Assembly (NCBI GenBank): GCA_035686365.1
Contig: DASRZM010000109.1
Span: 22,974-86,973 of the forward strand
Direction: 5' to 3'
Source of the DNA: DASRZM01 sp035686365
GTDB lineage: Bacteria; Pseudomonadota; Gammaproteobacteria; Xanthomonadales; Xanthomonadaceae
Length of the DNA: 64,000 nucleotides
Part shown: piece by piece, positions 51,501 through 59,307 of the stretch
Layout: each line of letters begins with the position of its first letter
How positions within the stretch are numbered: position 1 is the first letter of the stretch
Program-made: the position numbers and the translations under genes
The notes under the pieces: generated by a model
Seen by the model: the letters and a program-made list of their open reading frames with translations, nothing else
Told to the model about the DNA's origin: nothing
Databases searched by the model: none

Positions 51501-52349
51501 GTACCAGGAGGCCATCGCTTCGCCGCGCGAAACGCCGGCACCGGCGATCAACGGATGGTCGGAGAAGCGCCGGAAGCTGCCGATGCGCTTGACCTGGTCG
51601 AACGGGCCGACCACGTCCAGTGTCACCGCCCGCGGACCCGACAGCAGTGTGCGGAATTCGGCCACCTCGCCCACCGGGGTGCCGGCCGCACCGGTGCCAT
51701 CGCGCGAGCGGACCACGAGGTAGCCGTCGGCATGGATCAGCAGGGCATCGCCGGCGATGCCCAGGTCGCGCGATCCGACGATCTCCTGCAGCGCGGCCAC
51801 ATCGAGCAGGCCCACGACATGGCCGCCGGCGAGCGCTCCGTCCGGGATGGCCAGCGACAGCGGCAGCGCCCAGCTGGTGGAGACCGCATCGCGCATCGGT
51901 GCACCCACGGTCAGGCCGGGCGCCGCGCGCGGTACTGCCTCCAGCGCGAGGTCGCCGCGGCTGCCCGCGAGGACCCGGCCTTCGGGATCGAGCACCGCCA
52001 GCGCCAGCAGCGAGGGGATGCGCTGGGCATACTCGTTGACGGCATGATCCAGGTCGGCGAGCGCCGTGCCCTCCGCCTCCCCGTGCCGATGCGACCAGTC
52101 GTGGACCATCGTCGCGTAGGCGCGTTCGTTCGCAGCGAGCAGCGCCCCCACTTCGCGCTCCACGCCCAACGCGACGTTGTGCACCACCCGCTCGGCCATG
52201 ACGCGGCCGGCGCGGTAGTCGCGATGCAGGACGTAGCCCAGACCGCCCAGCAGCAGCAGCACCAGCGCGATCGTGAGCGGGAGCACGCGGCGCAGGCGTC
52301 GCTGCGCCACGCTCACTTCCGCCAGCAACGGGCGGGTGGATTCCATCAC
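48573..52349 (-). CDS. Membrane PAS/GGDEF/EAL cyclic-di-GMP signalling protein
   Basis: 1258 residues. A membrane helix (about 23-43), a periplasmic Cache-like sensor (about 50-270) and a second membrane helix (about 278-300) are followed by about four PAS domains (about 320-815), GGDEF (about 820-980) and EAL (about 1000-1245). The cyclase motif reads GGDDF (near 906) instead of GGDEF/GGEEF, so synthesis may be weak or absent. The EAL domain has FGLEALVRW and 'DDFGTGYSSLSYL', and should hydrolyse cyclic-di-GMP. It probably couples an external and several internal signals to motility or biofilm control. Targets are unknown. Confidence 0.93.
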   Translation of the reverse strand: MMESTRPLLAEVSVAQRRLRRVLPLTIALVLLLLGGLGYVLHRDYRAGRVMAERVVHNVALGVEREVGALLAANERAYATMVHDWSHRHGEAEGTALADLDHAVNEYAQRIPSLLALAVLDPEGRVLAGSRGDLALEAVPRAAPGLTVGAPMRDAVSTSWALPLSLAIPDGALAGGHVVGLLDVAALQEIVGSRDLGIAGDALLIHADGYLVVRSRDGTGAAGTPVGEVAEFRTLLSGPRAVTLDVVGPFDQVKRIGSFRRFSDHPLIAGAGVSRGEAMASWYGFAAIASLVALVLLALGAVLMGSLLRANRRQQGLLEALRDSAEKLVEAQTIAGIGRWRLDPASGTVEASDEVYRIFGRDRVSVGPALESHVAPVHPEDSDSVRAALARTIEAGEPLHLEHRIVRPDGGIRYVRSRGERTDDGRDKPLIVGTLQDVTDEALLRERLRRAEAEYRLLFERNPLPMWVVDAQTLCFVRVNEAAIARYGYTREQFLAMSVLDLRPSEDIPDALRALRNGSLEGLSGRVWRHRHRDGSLVYVNIAAFRTQFDGRPSLIAAAFDVTDRLRAEVERAESELRFATVAEATSDAIWDWNLENDALWWSQGLRRICGLAPDQVPTLRDWEARVHPDDIARVMAGLEAAIADPERDEWEDSYRFRRADGSYGDFVDRGKVLRNTGGRAYRMIGGISDVTERRRDEASLRLLRRAIEAADNGVLIADASDPGLPVVYLNPAFERISGLTSAQMLGTSLRGYASGDGGEPLQTLAHALLAGHDVERLLALDRGDGVSRMIEMRVAPVRDGGGRVTHRVAVLLDVTEREQAQARLAYQESHDPLTGLPNRGSIVARLDAAIRRSRERRVPTHAIFVDLDHFALINDSLGHPVGDHVLRGVAQRLMDAMPEADVVGRFGGDDFVVVASARTPEQIQQGIERITASLSRPLEVLGTVHYLTCSIGHSRYPEGGSDAESLLKNAELAMYQAKHRGRNCAVAWSQDLTAQVAARLHVVSRLREALARDEFALHFQPQYDGAGATVFGLEALVRWNHPERGLVMPGEFIGICEDSGLIVPLGRWVLGEAARHYDLLRQRGLGHLAIAVNVSAEQFQHGSLLEDLTTLVREMELPRGAIELELTESVLIEQPEQTIATILRIKALGVSVSIDDFGTGYSSLSYLRRLPVDKLKIDRSFVADLPGDAGTAAICETIIDLAHRFDRTVVAEGVETVDQHTWLRNHGCDSMQGFLFARPAPFDEIAAMLQAPAREVS

Positions 52350-52411
52350 GGCTGTCTAGAACCGCGCCGGCATCGCGCAGGCCGGTTGGCCCACCCCAAC
52401 GCCGGCGCCAC

Positions 52412-52630
52412 TCACTTGCGCACGACCAGCCCGATCACCAGGACCACCACGCCCACGCCCAGCAGCACGTAGCCCAGGTTCAGTGACGGGCGCTCGGTTT
52501 CGGTCTTGGTGATCGTGACCGGCCCGATCTCGGCGACCTTCTCGGTGCGGTCGAATTCGAATACGCCCAGGCTGATCAGGCCGCCGGCCAGCAGCAGCAG
52601 AATGCCGAGCACGATTGCGGGGGTACGCAT
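52412..52630 (-). CDS. Small membrane protein, DUF3185-like
   Basis: 72 residues with two membrane helices (about 4-24 and 50-70) separated by a short polar loop containing 'FDRTEKVAEIGPVTITKTE'. Resembles DUF3185 proteins; function unknown. AGGAGAT precedes the ATG by about 6 nt. It follows the saccharopine-dehydrogenase-like gene by 37 bp and may be co-transcribed with it. Confidence 0.75.
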   Translation of the reverse strand: MRTPAIVLGILLLLAGGLISLGVFEFDRTEKVAEIGPVTITKTETERPSLNLGYVLLGVGVVVLVIGLVVRK

Positions 52631-52667
52631 GGATCGATCTCCTGTCGGGTCGGGTACGGGCCGGCGT

Positions 52668-53720
52668 TCAGAACCGCTCCACGCCGGGCAAGGTCAGCAC
52701 GTAATCGGCGCCCATCAGGCGTGATGGCGTCGCGAACCCTGCAGCGGGCGCCGGCGCCCGCTGCAGGCGCTCGACGATGCCCAGCGCCGCGGTCGCGGTC
52801 AGCTCGTAGCCGTTGGGCGTGAGCAGCCGGCGCGCGCACAGTGTCCCGTCTGGGGTGCGCGCCTCGCCCCAGATCCGGCAGCCGCTGCGGGCCCGGCCCT
52901 GCTGCGAGGGTCCGCGCACGCTGCGGTCGACCCGGCGCTTGAGCCAGGCCTGCACCGGCGCCAGCCCCAGCAGCGGGCGCAACCAGCGCATCCGGCGCAG
53001 GCGCGCGATGGTCGCCGGCGGCACCGCCATGTACACCTCGATGTTGGGGATGCCGGTGGACACGTACGCGGTATAGACGTCGCCCCAGGGGATGGTGACC
53101 GCGTGGCGCCGCTCGCCGTCCCATTCGAAGCTGCGCCGCTTCCAGGCCAGCGGCACCCGGCGCAGCTCGCCGCCGATGCGTACGCGTCCGCCCTGCCCCA
53201 TGCCCTCGATGCTGGTCCTGGCCGTCCCCGGACTGGGTCCGCCGCCGGCTTCGAAGGCCAGTACCAGGCTGTCGGCTGCGGGCAGCTCGCGCTTGAGCTG
53301 CGCGGCCAGGCAGTCGGTCGGCACCACGTCGAAGCCGGCACCGGGCAGCACCACGATGCCGGCGCGCTGCGCGCGTTCATGCTGCGCGTGGCAGTGCGCG
53401 AACACGCCGATCTCTCCGGTGATGTCCAGGTAATGCGCGCCCACTGCCAGACAGGCCTCGAGCATCGGCGCGCAGGTGGTCGAGAACGGCCCGGCGCAGT
53501 GCAGCACGGTGCCGATCTCGTTGAGGCCGTTGCGGACCGCTTCGGGCTCCTCGAGCACGAAGGCGCGGTACGGCAACCCGTGCTCGGCCGCCATTGCCTC
53601 GAGCTTCTCCACGTCGCGCCCGGCCAGGATCGGGCGCAGCCCGCGCCGCACCGCCTCGGCCACGATCAGGCGGCCGGTGTAGCCGTAGGCGCCGTACACG
53701 AGCCATTCGTGCCCGCTCAT
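52668..53720 (-). CDS. Saccharopine-dehydrogenase-like oxidoreductase
   Basis: 350 residues with an N-terminal Rossmann fold (GAYGYTGRL at 9-17) and the C-terminal domain of the saccharopine dehydrogenase/trans-acting enoyl reductase family ('HYLDITGEIGVF', 'PGAGFDVVPTDCLA', 'GGGPSPGTARTSIEGM'). Such proteins reduce C=C or C=N bonds with NADPH; the substrate is unknown and lysine metabolism is not implied. It overlaps the upstream SDR gene by 4 bp (ATGA), so the pair probably acts in one pathway. Confidence 0.87.
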   Translation of the reverse strand: MSGHEWLVYGAYGYTGRLIVAEAVRRGLRPILAGRDVEKLEAMAAEHGLPYRAFVLEEPEAVRNGLNEIGTVLHCAGPFSTTCAPMLEACLAVGAHYLDITGEIGVFAHCHAQHERAQRAGIVVLPGAGFDVVPTDCLAAQLKRELPAADSLVLAFEAGGGPSPGTARTSIEGMGQGGRVRIGGELRRVPLAWKRRSFEWDGERRHAVTIPWGDVYTAYVSTGIPNIEVYMAVPPATIARLRRMRWLRPLLGLAPVQAWLKRRVDRSVRGPSQQGRARSGCRIWGEARTPDGTLCARRLLTPNGYELTATAALGIVERLQRAPAPAAGFATPSRLMGADYVLTLPGVERF

Positions 53721-54526
53721 CGGCCCGGCTCCGCGTTGCGCCGGCTGGCCACCAGCTTCATCAGCTGCCGGAAGTACAGCCCGGGCGCGTAGCGCTTCAG
53801 ACGCCATCGCATCGCCTCGCGGCCGGTGGGCAGGATCAGGAACTGCCCGCGTGCAGTCGCGGCGAAGATGCGGTCGGCGACCTGGTCCAGGGTGTCGGTC
53901 GCGTTCTCGGTCAGGCGCCGGGCGACCTCGCGCATGCGCGCGTCGCCGCGCCAGTTGGCCAGCAGGTTGGTGCGGAAGAACGCCGGGCAGGCCACGCTCA
54001 CGCCCACGCCGGTGCCGTGCAGTTCGGCGCGCAGCTGCTCGGACAGCGTGTACACGCCGGCCTTGGACACACCGTAGGTCATGATCCCGGGACCGCCGGC
54101 CAGCGCGGCGAAGGAAGCGACGTTGAGCACGTGGCCGCGGCCGGCTTCGATCATCGCCGGCAGGAATGCACGGCAGCCGCGCACCACGCCCAGCAGGTTG
54201 ATCTCCAGCAGCTCGCGCCACTCCTGGATGGTGGTGTCCACCAGCCTGCCGCCGGCGGCGATGCCGGCGTTGTTGACCAGTACGTCCAGCGGCGCCGGCC
54301 AGTGCCCGAGCACCGCCCCGTGCAGGCGCTGCATCGAGGCGTCGCCGGCGACATCGACCTCCAGCGCCAGGTGCCCGCTGCCGGCTAGCTGGGCGCAGGT
54401 GTGCCCGGCGCGCGCCGGATCGATGTCGGCGCACGCAACCGCCGCGCCGGCCGCGGCCCAGCGTTGTGCCAGCGCCTGCCCCAGCCCGCTGCCTGCCCCT
54501 GTGATCAGCACCCGCGCCTGCGTCAT
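53717..54526 (-). CDS. Short-chain dehydrogenase/reductase
   Basis: 269 residues of the classical SDR family: cofactor loop TGAGSGLGQ (about 9-17), Asp in 'ADIDPARAG', NNAG motif, catalytic Ser and YGVSK (about 155). The C-terminal extension ('ILPTGREAMRWRLKRYAP', 'FRQLMKLVASRR') is like SDRs acting on lipids or steroids. ATG 54526 is the natural start; the frame extends further without support. It leads the saccharopine-like gene and is divergent from a second SDR gene 72 bp away. Confidence 0.88.
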   Translation of the reverse strand: MTQARVLITGAGSGLGQALAQRWAAAGAAVACADIDPARAGHTCAQLAGSGHLALEVDVAGDASMQRLHGAVLGHWPAPLDVLVNNAGIAAGGRLVDTTIQEWRELLEINLLGVVRGCRAFLPAMIEAGRGHVLNVASFAALAGGPGIMTYGVSKAGVYTLSEQLRAELHGTGVGVSVACPAFFRTNLLANWRGDARMREVARRLTENATDTLDQVADRIFAATARGQFLILPTGREAMRWRLKRYAPGLYFRQLMKLVASRRNAEPGR

Positions 54527-54598
54527 CTGGCCCGCCCCGGGTCCTCTGCTACGCTCGGCAGCATAACAATCCGACCGCATCGGGCAAGGTCCATCCCC

Positions 54599-55363
54599 AT
54601 GCATGAACACGGTGCGCCCGGCTTTCCGGGCAAGACCGCACTGGTCACCGGGGCTTCGCGCGGCATCGGCGCGGCCACCGCCGAACGGCTCGCCGCGCAG
54701 GGCGCGCATGTGGTGTGCACCAGTCGCCGGCTGGAGGCCTGCCAGGCCGTCGTCGAGCGCATCCGCGCCGGCGGCGGCAGCGCCCAGGCGATTGCCATGC
54801 ACGTGGGCGATCCGGCCGCCATCGAGGCGGCGTTCGCGCAGCTTGACGGCGAGGGGCGCGCGCCGGCCATCCTGGTGAACAACGCCGCCGCCAATCCGTA
54901 CTTCGGGCCGATGCTGGAAATGGACCTGGCGGCCTACGAGAAGACCGTGGAGACCAACCTGCGGGGCTGCTTCTGGACCACCGTGCAGGCGGCGCGGCGC
55001 ATGCGCGGCCGCGGCGGCGCCATCGTCAACGTGGCTTCGGTGAACGCGGTGCGTCCGGCGCCGGGCCAGGGCGTCTACTCGGCGACCAAGGCCGCCATCG
55101 TGAATCTGACCCGGGGCTTCGCACGCGAGCTCGCCGGCGAGCGCATCCGCGTCAATGCGGTGCTGCCGGGCCTGACCGAAACGCGGTTCGCCAGCGCGCT
55201 GCTGCAGGACGAGACGATCCTGAAGCCGCTGCTGCGCATGATCCCGATGGGACGCGCCGCACGCCCGGAGGAGATCGCCCCGGTGATCGCGTTCCTGTGC
55301 TCGGACGCGGCCGCATACATGACCGGGGCCTGCGTGCCGGTGGACGGGGGATACCTGGCGTAG
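54599..55363 (+). CDS. Short-chain dehydrogenase/reductase (FabG-like)
   Basis: 254 residues. A classical SDR: TGASRGIGAATAE (cofactor loop, about 17-29), Arg pair in 'CTSRRLEAC' suggesting NADP(H), NNAAANPYFG, catalytic YSATK and the C-terminal 'FLCSDAAAYMTGACVPVDGG' tail typical of 3-ketoacyl reductase-like enzymes. The substrate is not predictable. AAGG lies upstream of the ATG; a second ATG is not close. Divergent from the SDR/saccharopine-like operon, with GCTACGCT (around 54549) as a -10 candidate. Confidence 0.9.
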   Translation: MHEHGAPGFPGKTALVTGASRGIGAATAERLAAQGAHVVCTSRRLEACQAVVERIRAGGGSAQAIAMHVGDPAAIEAAFAQLDGEGRAPAILVNNAAANPYFGPMLEMDLAAYEKTVETNLRGCFWTTVQAARRMRGRGGAIVNVASVNAVRPAPGQGVYSATKAAIVNLTRGFARELAGERIRVNAVLPGLTETRFASALLQDETILKPLLRMIPMGRAARPEEIAPVIAFLCSDAAAYMTGACVPVDGGYLA

Positions 55364-55429
55364 GCGGTCCGGGGAACGTCCCGCGCGCGGCTGGGGTATC
55401 TTGCCCCGGCCTCACACGAAGCCCTGCCG

Positions 55430-57682
55430 ATGCGAAACCTGCTGCTTGCCGTGCTCGTGCTGGCGCCGCCGCTGCCGGTGGCCGCCGAGCAGCTCACGCT
55501 CGATGCCATCACCGGCGACACGCCGCTGTCCGGGCCGACGCTGCGCAATCCGCGCTTCACCCCGGACGGCGAGCGCGTCCTGTTCCTGCGCGGGCGCGAG
55601 GACGACCGCAACCAGCTCGACCTGTGGGCCTACGACATCGACCAGCGGCGCATGCGGCGCCTGGTCGATTCGCGCGCGGTGCTGCCGGGCGAGGAGCAGC
55701 TCACCCGGGCCGAGCGCGCGCGCCGCGAGCGCCAGCGCATCGGGGCACTCTCGGGCATCGTCGACTTCCAGGTCGCGCCCGACGGCCGCCTGCTGTTCCC
55801 GCTCGGCGGCGAGCTGTACCTGTACGACACCACGCCCGACGCCGATGCCGCGCTGCGGCGGTTGACCCCCGGCCAGGACACCGGCGCCACCGATCCCAGG
55901 ATCTCCCCGCAGGGCCGCTACGTGAGCTACGTGCGCCAGCGCGACCTGTGGGTGATCGACCTGGACAGCGGCGCCCGGCGCCGGCTCACCGACGACGGCT
56001 CCGAGACCATCGGCAACGGCGTGGCCGAGTTCGTCGCCGACGAGGAGATGGACCGCCACACCGGCTACTGGTGGGCGCCGGACGACTCGGCGATCGCCTA
56101 CACGCGGATCGACGAGTCCCCGGTGCCGGTGCGCGAGCGCGTGGACATCCACGCCGACCGCACCGAACTGGTCAAGCAACGCTACCCCGCCGCCGGAGAG
56201 GCCAACGTCGGCATCGCGCTGGGCGTGATCGCGCCCACCGGCGGCGCCCCGCGCTGGATCGACCTGGGCGCGGACAAGGACATCTACCTGGCGCGCGTGG
56301 ACTGGCGCAGCCCCACCGAACTGTCGTTCCAGCGCCAGAACCGCGACCAGCGCCGGCTCGACCTGGTGCTGGTGGACCTGGAAACCGGCGCAGCGCGCAC
56401 CCTGCTGACCGAAACCGCCGAGGCCTGGATCGACCTGCACTCGAATCTGCGCTTCCTGCAGCGTCAGGACGCGTTCGTCTGGAGTTCGGCGCGCTCGGGC
56501 CACGCGCACCTCTACCTGTACGGCATGGACGGCCGCCTGCGCCGCCAGCTCACGCGCGGGCAATGGATGGTCGAGGACGTGCTGGCGGTGGACGAGCGCC
56601 GTGGCTGGCTGTACTTCAGTGCCACGCGCGCCTCGCCGCTGCAGCGGCAGGTGTACGCGGTGCCGCTGCGCGGCGGCGCGGTGGAGCGGGTCTCGCGACG
56701 CGGCGGCTGGCACGATGCCGAGTTCGGACCGTTGGCGCGCCGCTACGTCGACCAGTGGTCGGACGTCGACACGCCGCCGCAGATCGGCCTGTTCGACGCC
56801 AGCGGCAAGCGACTGGCCACGCTCGTCGACAACGACCTGGACGCGCCCGGACATCCGTACTCGCGCTATCTGGACCGGCACCTGCCGACCGAGTTCGGCA
56901 CCCTCACGGCCGCCGACGGCAAGACCGAACTGCACTACAGCCTGATCCGGCCGGCGGGTTTCGATCCCACGCGCCGGTACCCGGTGGTGGTGTTCGTCTA
57001 CGGCGGCCCGGCGGGGCAGACGGTGCGTGAGGTGTGGCCGATTGACACCCGCAACGCCTTCAACCAGTACCTGGCGCAGCACGGCTACGCGGTCTTCAGC
57101 CTGGACAACCGCGGCACGCCGCGGCGCGGCAAGGCCTTCGCGCAGGCGCTGTTCCGTCGCCAGGGCGCGGTCGAGGTACAAGACCAGTTGCGCGGCGTGC
57201 AGTGGCTGCGCGCGCAGCCGTGGGTCGATGGCGGGCGCATCGGCGTGTACGGCTGGTCCAACGGCGGCTACATGACGCTGATGCTGCTGGCGCAGGCGCC
57301 GGAGGCCTACGCCTGCGGCGTGGCCGGTGCGCCGGTCACCGATTGGGCGCTGTACGACACCCACTACACCGAGCGCTACATGGGCCATCCGCGCGCCAAT
57401 CCCGAGGGCTACCGCGACAGCGCGGTGTTCGCACACGCCGACGGCATCGCTCCGGACGCGCTGCTTCTGATCCACGGCATGGCCGACGACAACGTGCTGT
57501 TTGCGCATTCCACACGCCTGATGGCGGCGCTGCAGCAGCGTGGCCTGCCGTTCTCGCTGATGACCTACCCGGGCGCGACGCACGCGTTCAAGGGCGCGGA
57601 CCTGCGCCACCGGCTGGCCAGTACCGAGGCGTTCTTGCACCGATGCCTGCGCGGCGACGGCCCGGTTGCGCCGACTCCGTGA
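55430..57682 (+). CDS. Dipeptidyl-peptidase IV-like secreted S9 peptidase
   Basis: 750 residues. A signal peptide ends near LPVAAEQ. An eight-bladed DPP-IV propeller with the Glu-Glu motif that anchors the substrate amino group (FVADEEMDRHTGYWW) precedes the hydrolase domain with Ser in GWSNGGYM (about 607), Asp in HGMADDNV (about 683) and His in 'GATHAFKG' (about 718). It releases Xaa-Pro dipeptides, probably in the periplasm. GWSNGG instead of GWSYGG is the version I recall from Xanthomonas and relatives. Second S9 enzyme in the window. Confidence 0.94.
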   Translation: MRNLLLAVLVLAPPLPVAAEQLTLDAITGDTPLSGPTLRNPRFTPDGERVLFLRGREDDRNQLDLWAYDIDQRRMRRLVDSRAVLPGEEQLTRAERARRERQRIGALSGIVDFQVAPDGRLLFPLGGELYLYDTTPDADAALRRLTPGQDTGATDPRISPQGRYVSYVRQRDLWVIDLDSGARRRLTDDGSETIGNGVAEFVADEEMDRHTGYWWAPDDSAIAYTRIDESPVPVRERVDIHADRTELVKQRYPAAGEANVGIALGVIAPTGGAPRWIDLGADKDIYLARVDWRSPTELSFQRQNRDQRRLDLVLVDLETGAARTLLTETAEAWIDLHSNLRFLQRQDAFVWSSARSGHAHLYLYGMDGRLRRQLTRGQWMVEDVLAVDERRGWLYFSATRASPLQRQVYAVPLRGGAVERVSRRGGWHDAEFGPLARRYVDQWSDVDTPPQIGLFDASGKRLATLVDNDLDAPGHPYSRYLDRHLPTEFGTLTAADGKTELHYSLIRPAGFDPTRRYPVVVFVYGGPAGQTVREVWPIDTRNAFNQYLAQHGYAVFSLDNRGTPRRGKAFAQALFRRQGAVEVQDQLRGVQWLRAQPWVDGGRIGVYGWSNGGYMTLMLLAQAPEAYACGVAGAPVTDWALYDTHYTERYMGHPRANPEGYRDSAVFAHADGIAPDALLLIHGMADDNVLFAHSTRLMAALQQRGLPFSLMTYPGATHAFKGADLRHRLASTEAFLHRCLRGDGPVAPTP

Positions 57683-57824
57683 AGCCGGCGTCACGTGCGG
57701 TGTGAGCATTGCGCCGCGCGTGTGATGGCAACTTGCACGGGTGCGGGCGCGCAGGTTGCTCCGGCGTTCAGCCGGATCCGCGCAAGCGGTTGATCTGAAA
57801 GGTTCACCCGGGGTTTAGGCAAAG

Positions 57825-57840
57825 TGGCACGAAGGCTGCT
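57825..57840 (+). promoter_or_regulatory. Sigma-54-type promoter before the metzincin gene
   Basis: TGGCACG-AAGG-CTGCT. The invariant GG (57826-57827) and GC (57838-57839) are exactly 10 bp apart, as sigma-54 (RpoN) promoters require; only one base differs from TGGCACG-N4-TTGCT. It lies 69 bp before the start at 57909. RpoN control of a secreted protease is plausible but unproven. Confidence 0.6.
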
Positions 57841-57908
57841 GCGGGTTCTGTCGAAATCGGTGGCGCTCCACAACGGGCGTCCCGGCCGAATCGACGACCG
57901 AGCGCCCC

Positions 57909-59174
57909 ATGCATGCCCCCTGGCCTGTCACCCCAATTCTGACGATGCTGAGCCTCGCGCTGGCGGCCACCGCCGTCGGCGGCGAAACGCTGTCGTCCAA
58001 GGACGCGTTCACCGAGCGCCAGGCGAAGTTGGCGGCCATCGAGCCCAAGTCCACCACCAGCGCCGATCGGATCTTCGCCGATCCGTTCGAGCCCCTCCTC
58101 ACCCAGGCCGACTGCGACAGCGACCGCGACGGCGACGGCATCCCCGACTGCGCCGAGACCCACACCGGCCGCTACGTCGACATCACCGACACCGGCACCG
58201 ACCCGGACAACCCCGACACCGACGGCGACGGCCTCTCCGACGGCGATGAGGTGTTCGGCACGGTCGACGGGCTGGACCTGCCGGCGCTGGGCGTGAACCC
58301 GCTGCGCCGCGACGTGCTGGTGGAATACGACTGGTTCGAGAGCGACTACGAGTGCGGGACGCACAGCCAACGCCCGACCGATGCGATGCTGCAGGACGTG
58401 GCGCGGATGTTCGCCGACGCACCGGTGGCCAACCCCGACGGCAGCACCGGGATCCACCTGATCCAGGATGCCGGCCAGGGCGGCGCACTGACCGGCGGCA
58501 ACCGGGTCACCGGCTTCGACGCCATCCTGCCCGGCCGCTTCGACGCGACCTGGCGCGAGATCAAGGACGCGAACTTCGCGCCCAACCGCCTGGGCTATTT
58601 TCACTACGTGCTGCTGCCGCACCGCTACGATGGCGGCTCCAACAGCTCCGGCTACGCAGAGGTGGTGGGCGACGACGCGATCGTCTCGATGGCCTGCCAC
58701 ACCAGCCAGCTGTTCTGGGTCAACACCATCGCGCACGAGCTGGGCCACAACCTGGGGCTGCTGCACGGCGGCTTCGAGCACTGCAACTACAAGCCCAACT
58801 ACAGCTCGGTGATGAACTACCGCTTCCAGTTCGCCGGCATGGACACCGGCTGCGAGGCCACCGGCGACCGCCAGAGCTCGGACTTCTCACGTGGCGACCG
58901 TCTGGTGCTGGACGAGTCGGCGCTGGACGAGCCCCTGGGCGTCTGCGGCGCGCCGGCGATCGACTGGAACAAAGACGGCCAGCTGCAGAGCGCACTGATC
59001 GCCGATCTGAACGCCGGCTACGAGGCCACCTGCGGCGGCCAGCAATACAGCGTGCTGGAGGACTTCGACGACTGGAACAACATCACGCTGCTGGGCATCC
59101 GCGACAGCACCGGCAAGCTCAAGTCGGTGCAGACCGAGATCGCGTGCGCCGGGGCACCCGTCGACGCTCCCTAG
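57909..59174 (+). CDS. Secreted zinc metalloprotease (metzincin) with calcium-binding repeats
   Basis: 421 residues. Signal peptide (about 1-25), a short segment with DRIFADPFEP (54-63), then thrombospondin type 3-like calcium repeats (DCDSDRDGDGIPD and DPDNPDTDGDGLSDGDE, about 67-115), and a catalytic domain with HELGHNLGLLHGG (276-288; the metzincin HExxHxxGxxH zinc site) and a Met-turn 'SVMNYRF' near 300. Nine or more Cys suggest disulfides. It could be a type II secretion substrate, given the gsp genes in the window. Its peptide specificity is unknown. Confidence 0.88.
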   Translation: MHAPWPVTPILTMLSLALAATAVGGETLSSKDAFTERQAKLAAIEPKSTTSADRIFADPFEPLLTQADCDSDRDGDGIPDCAETHTGRYVDITDTGTDPDNPDTDGDGLSDGDEVFGTVDGLDLPALGVNPLRRDVLVEYDWFESDYECGTHSQRPTDAMLQDVARMFADAPVANPDGSTGIHLIQDAGQGGALTGGNRVTGFDAILPGRFDATWREIKDANFAPNRLGYFHYVLLPHRYDGGSNSSGYAEVVGDDAIVSMACHTSQLFWVNTIAHELGHNLGLLHGGFEHCNYKPNYSSVMNYRFQFAGMDTGCEATGDRQSSDFSRGDRLVLDESALDEPLGVCGAPAIDWNKDGQLQSALIADLNAGYEATCGGQQYSVLEDFDDWNNITLLGIRDSTGKLKSVQTEIACAGAPVDAP

Positions 59175-59187
59175 TGCCGTGTCCAGG

Positions 59188-59280
59188 CAATCCCCCTCCC
59201 TTTCGCGCAGCGAAGGGGAGGGCCGGGGTAGGGGTCGCGCGGCGCAGCCGCGCGCGGGCCCCGCCGCAACCTCCCATCGG
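59188..59280. repeat. CTCCC hairpin repeat family, copy 3
   Basis: CCCTCCCTTTCGC-GCA-GCGAAGGGGAGGG (about 59194-59223), a GGGGTAGGGG link and GCGCGGCGCAGCCGCGCGC. A nearly exact match to the unit at 26433-26500. It lies between two convergent genes, so a role as a bidirectional terminator is possible. Confidence 0.8.
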
Positions 59281-59307
59281 TCGGCCACACGCGCACGACG
59301 CCGCGTG

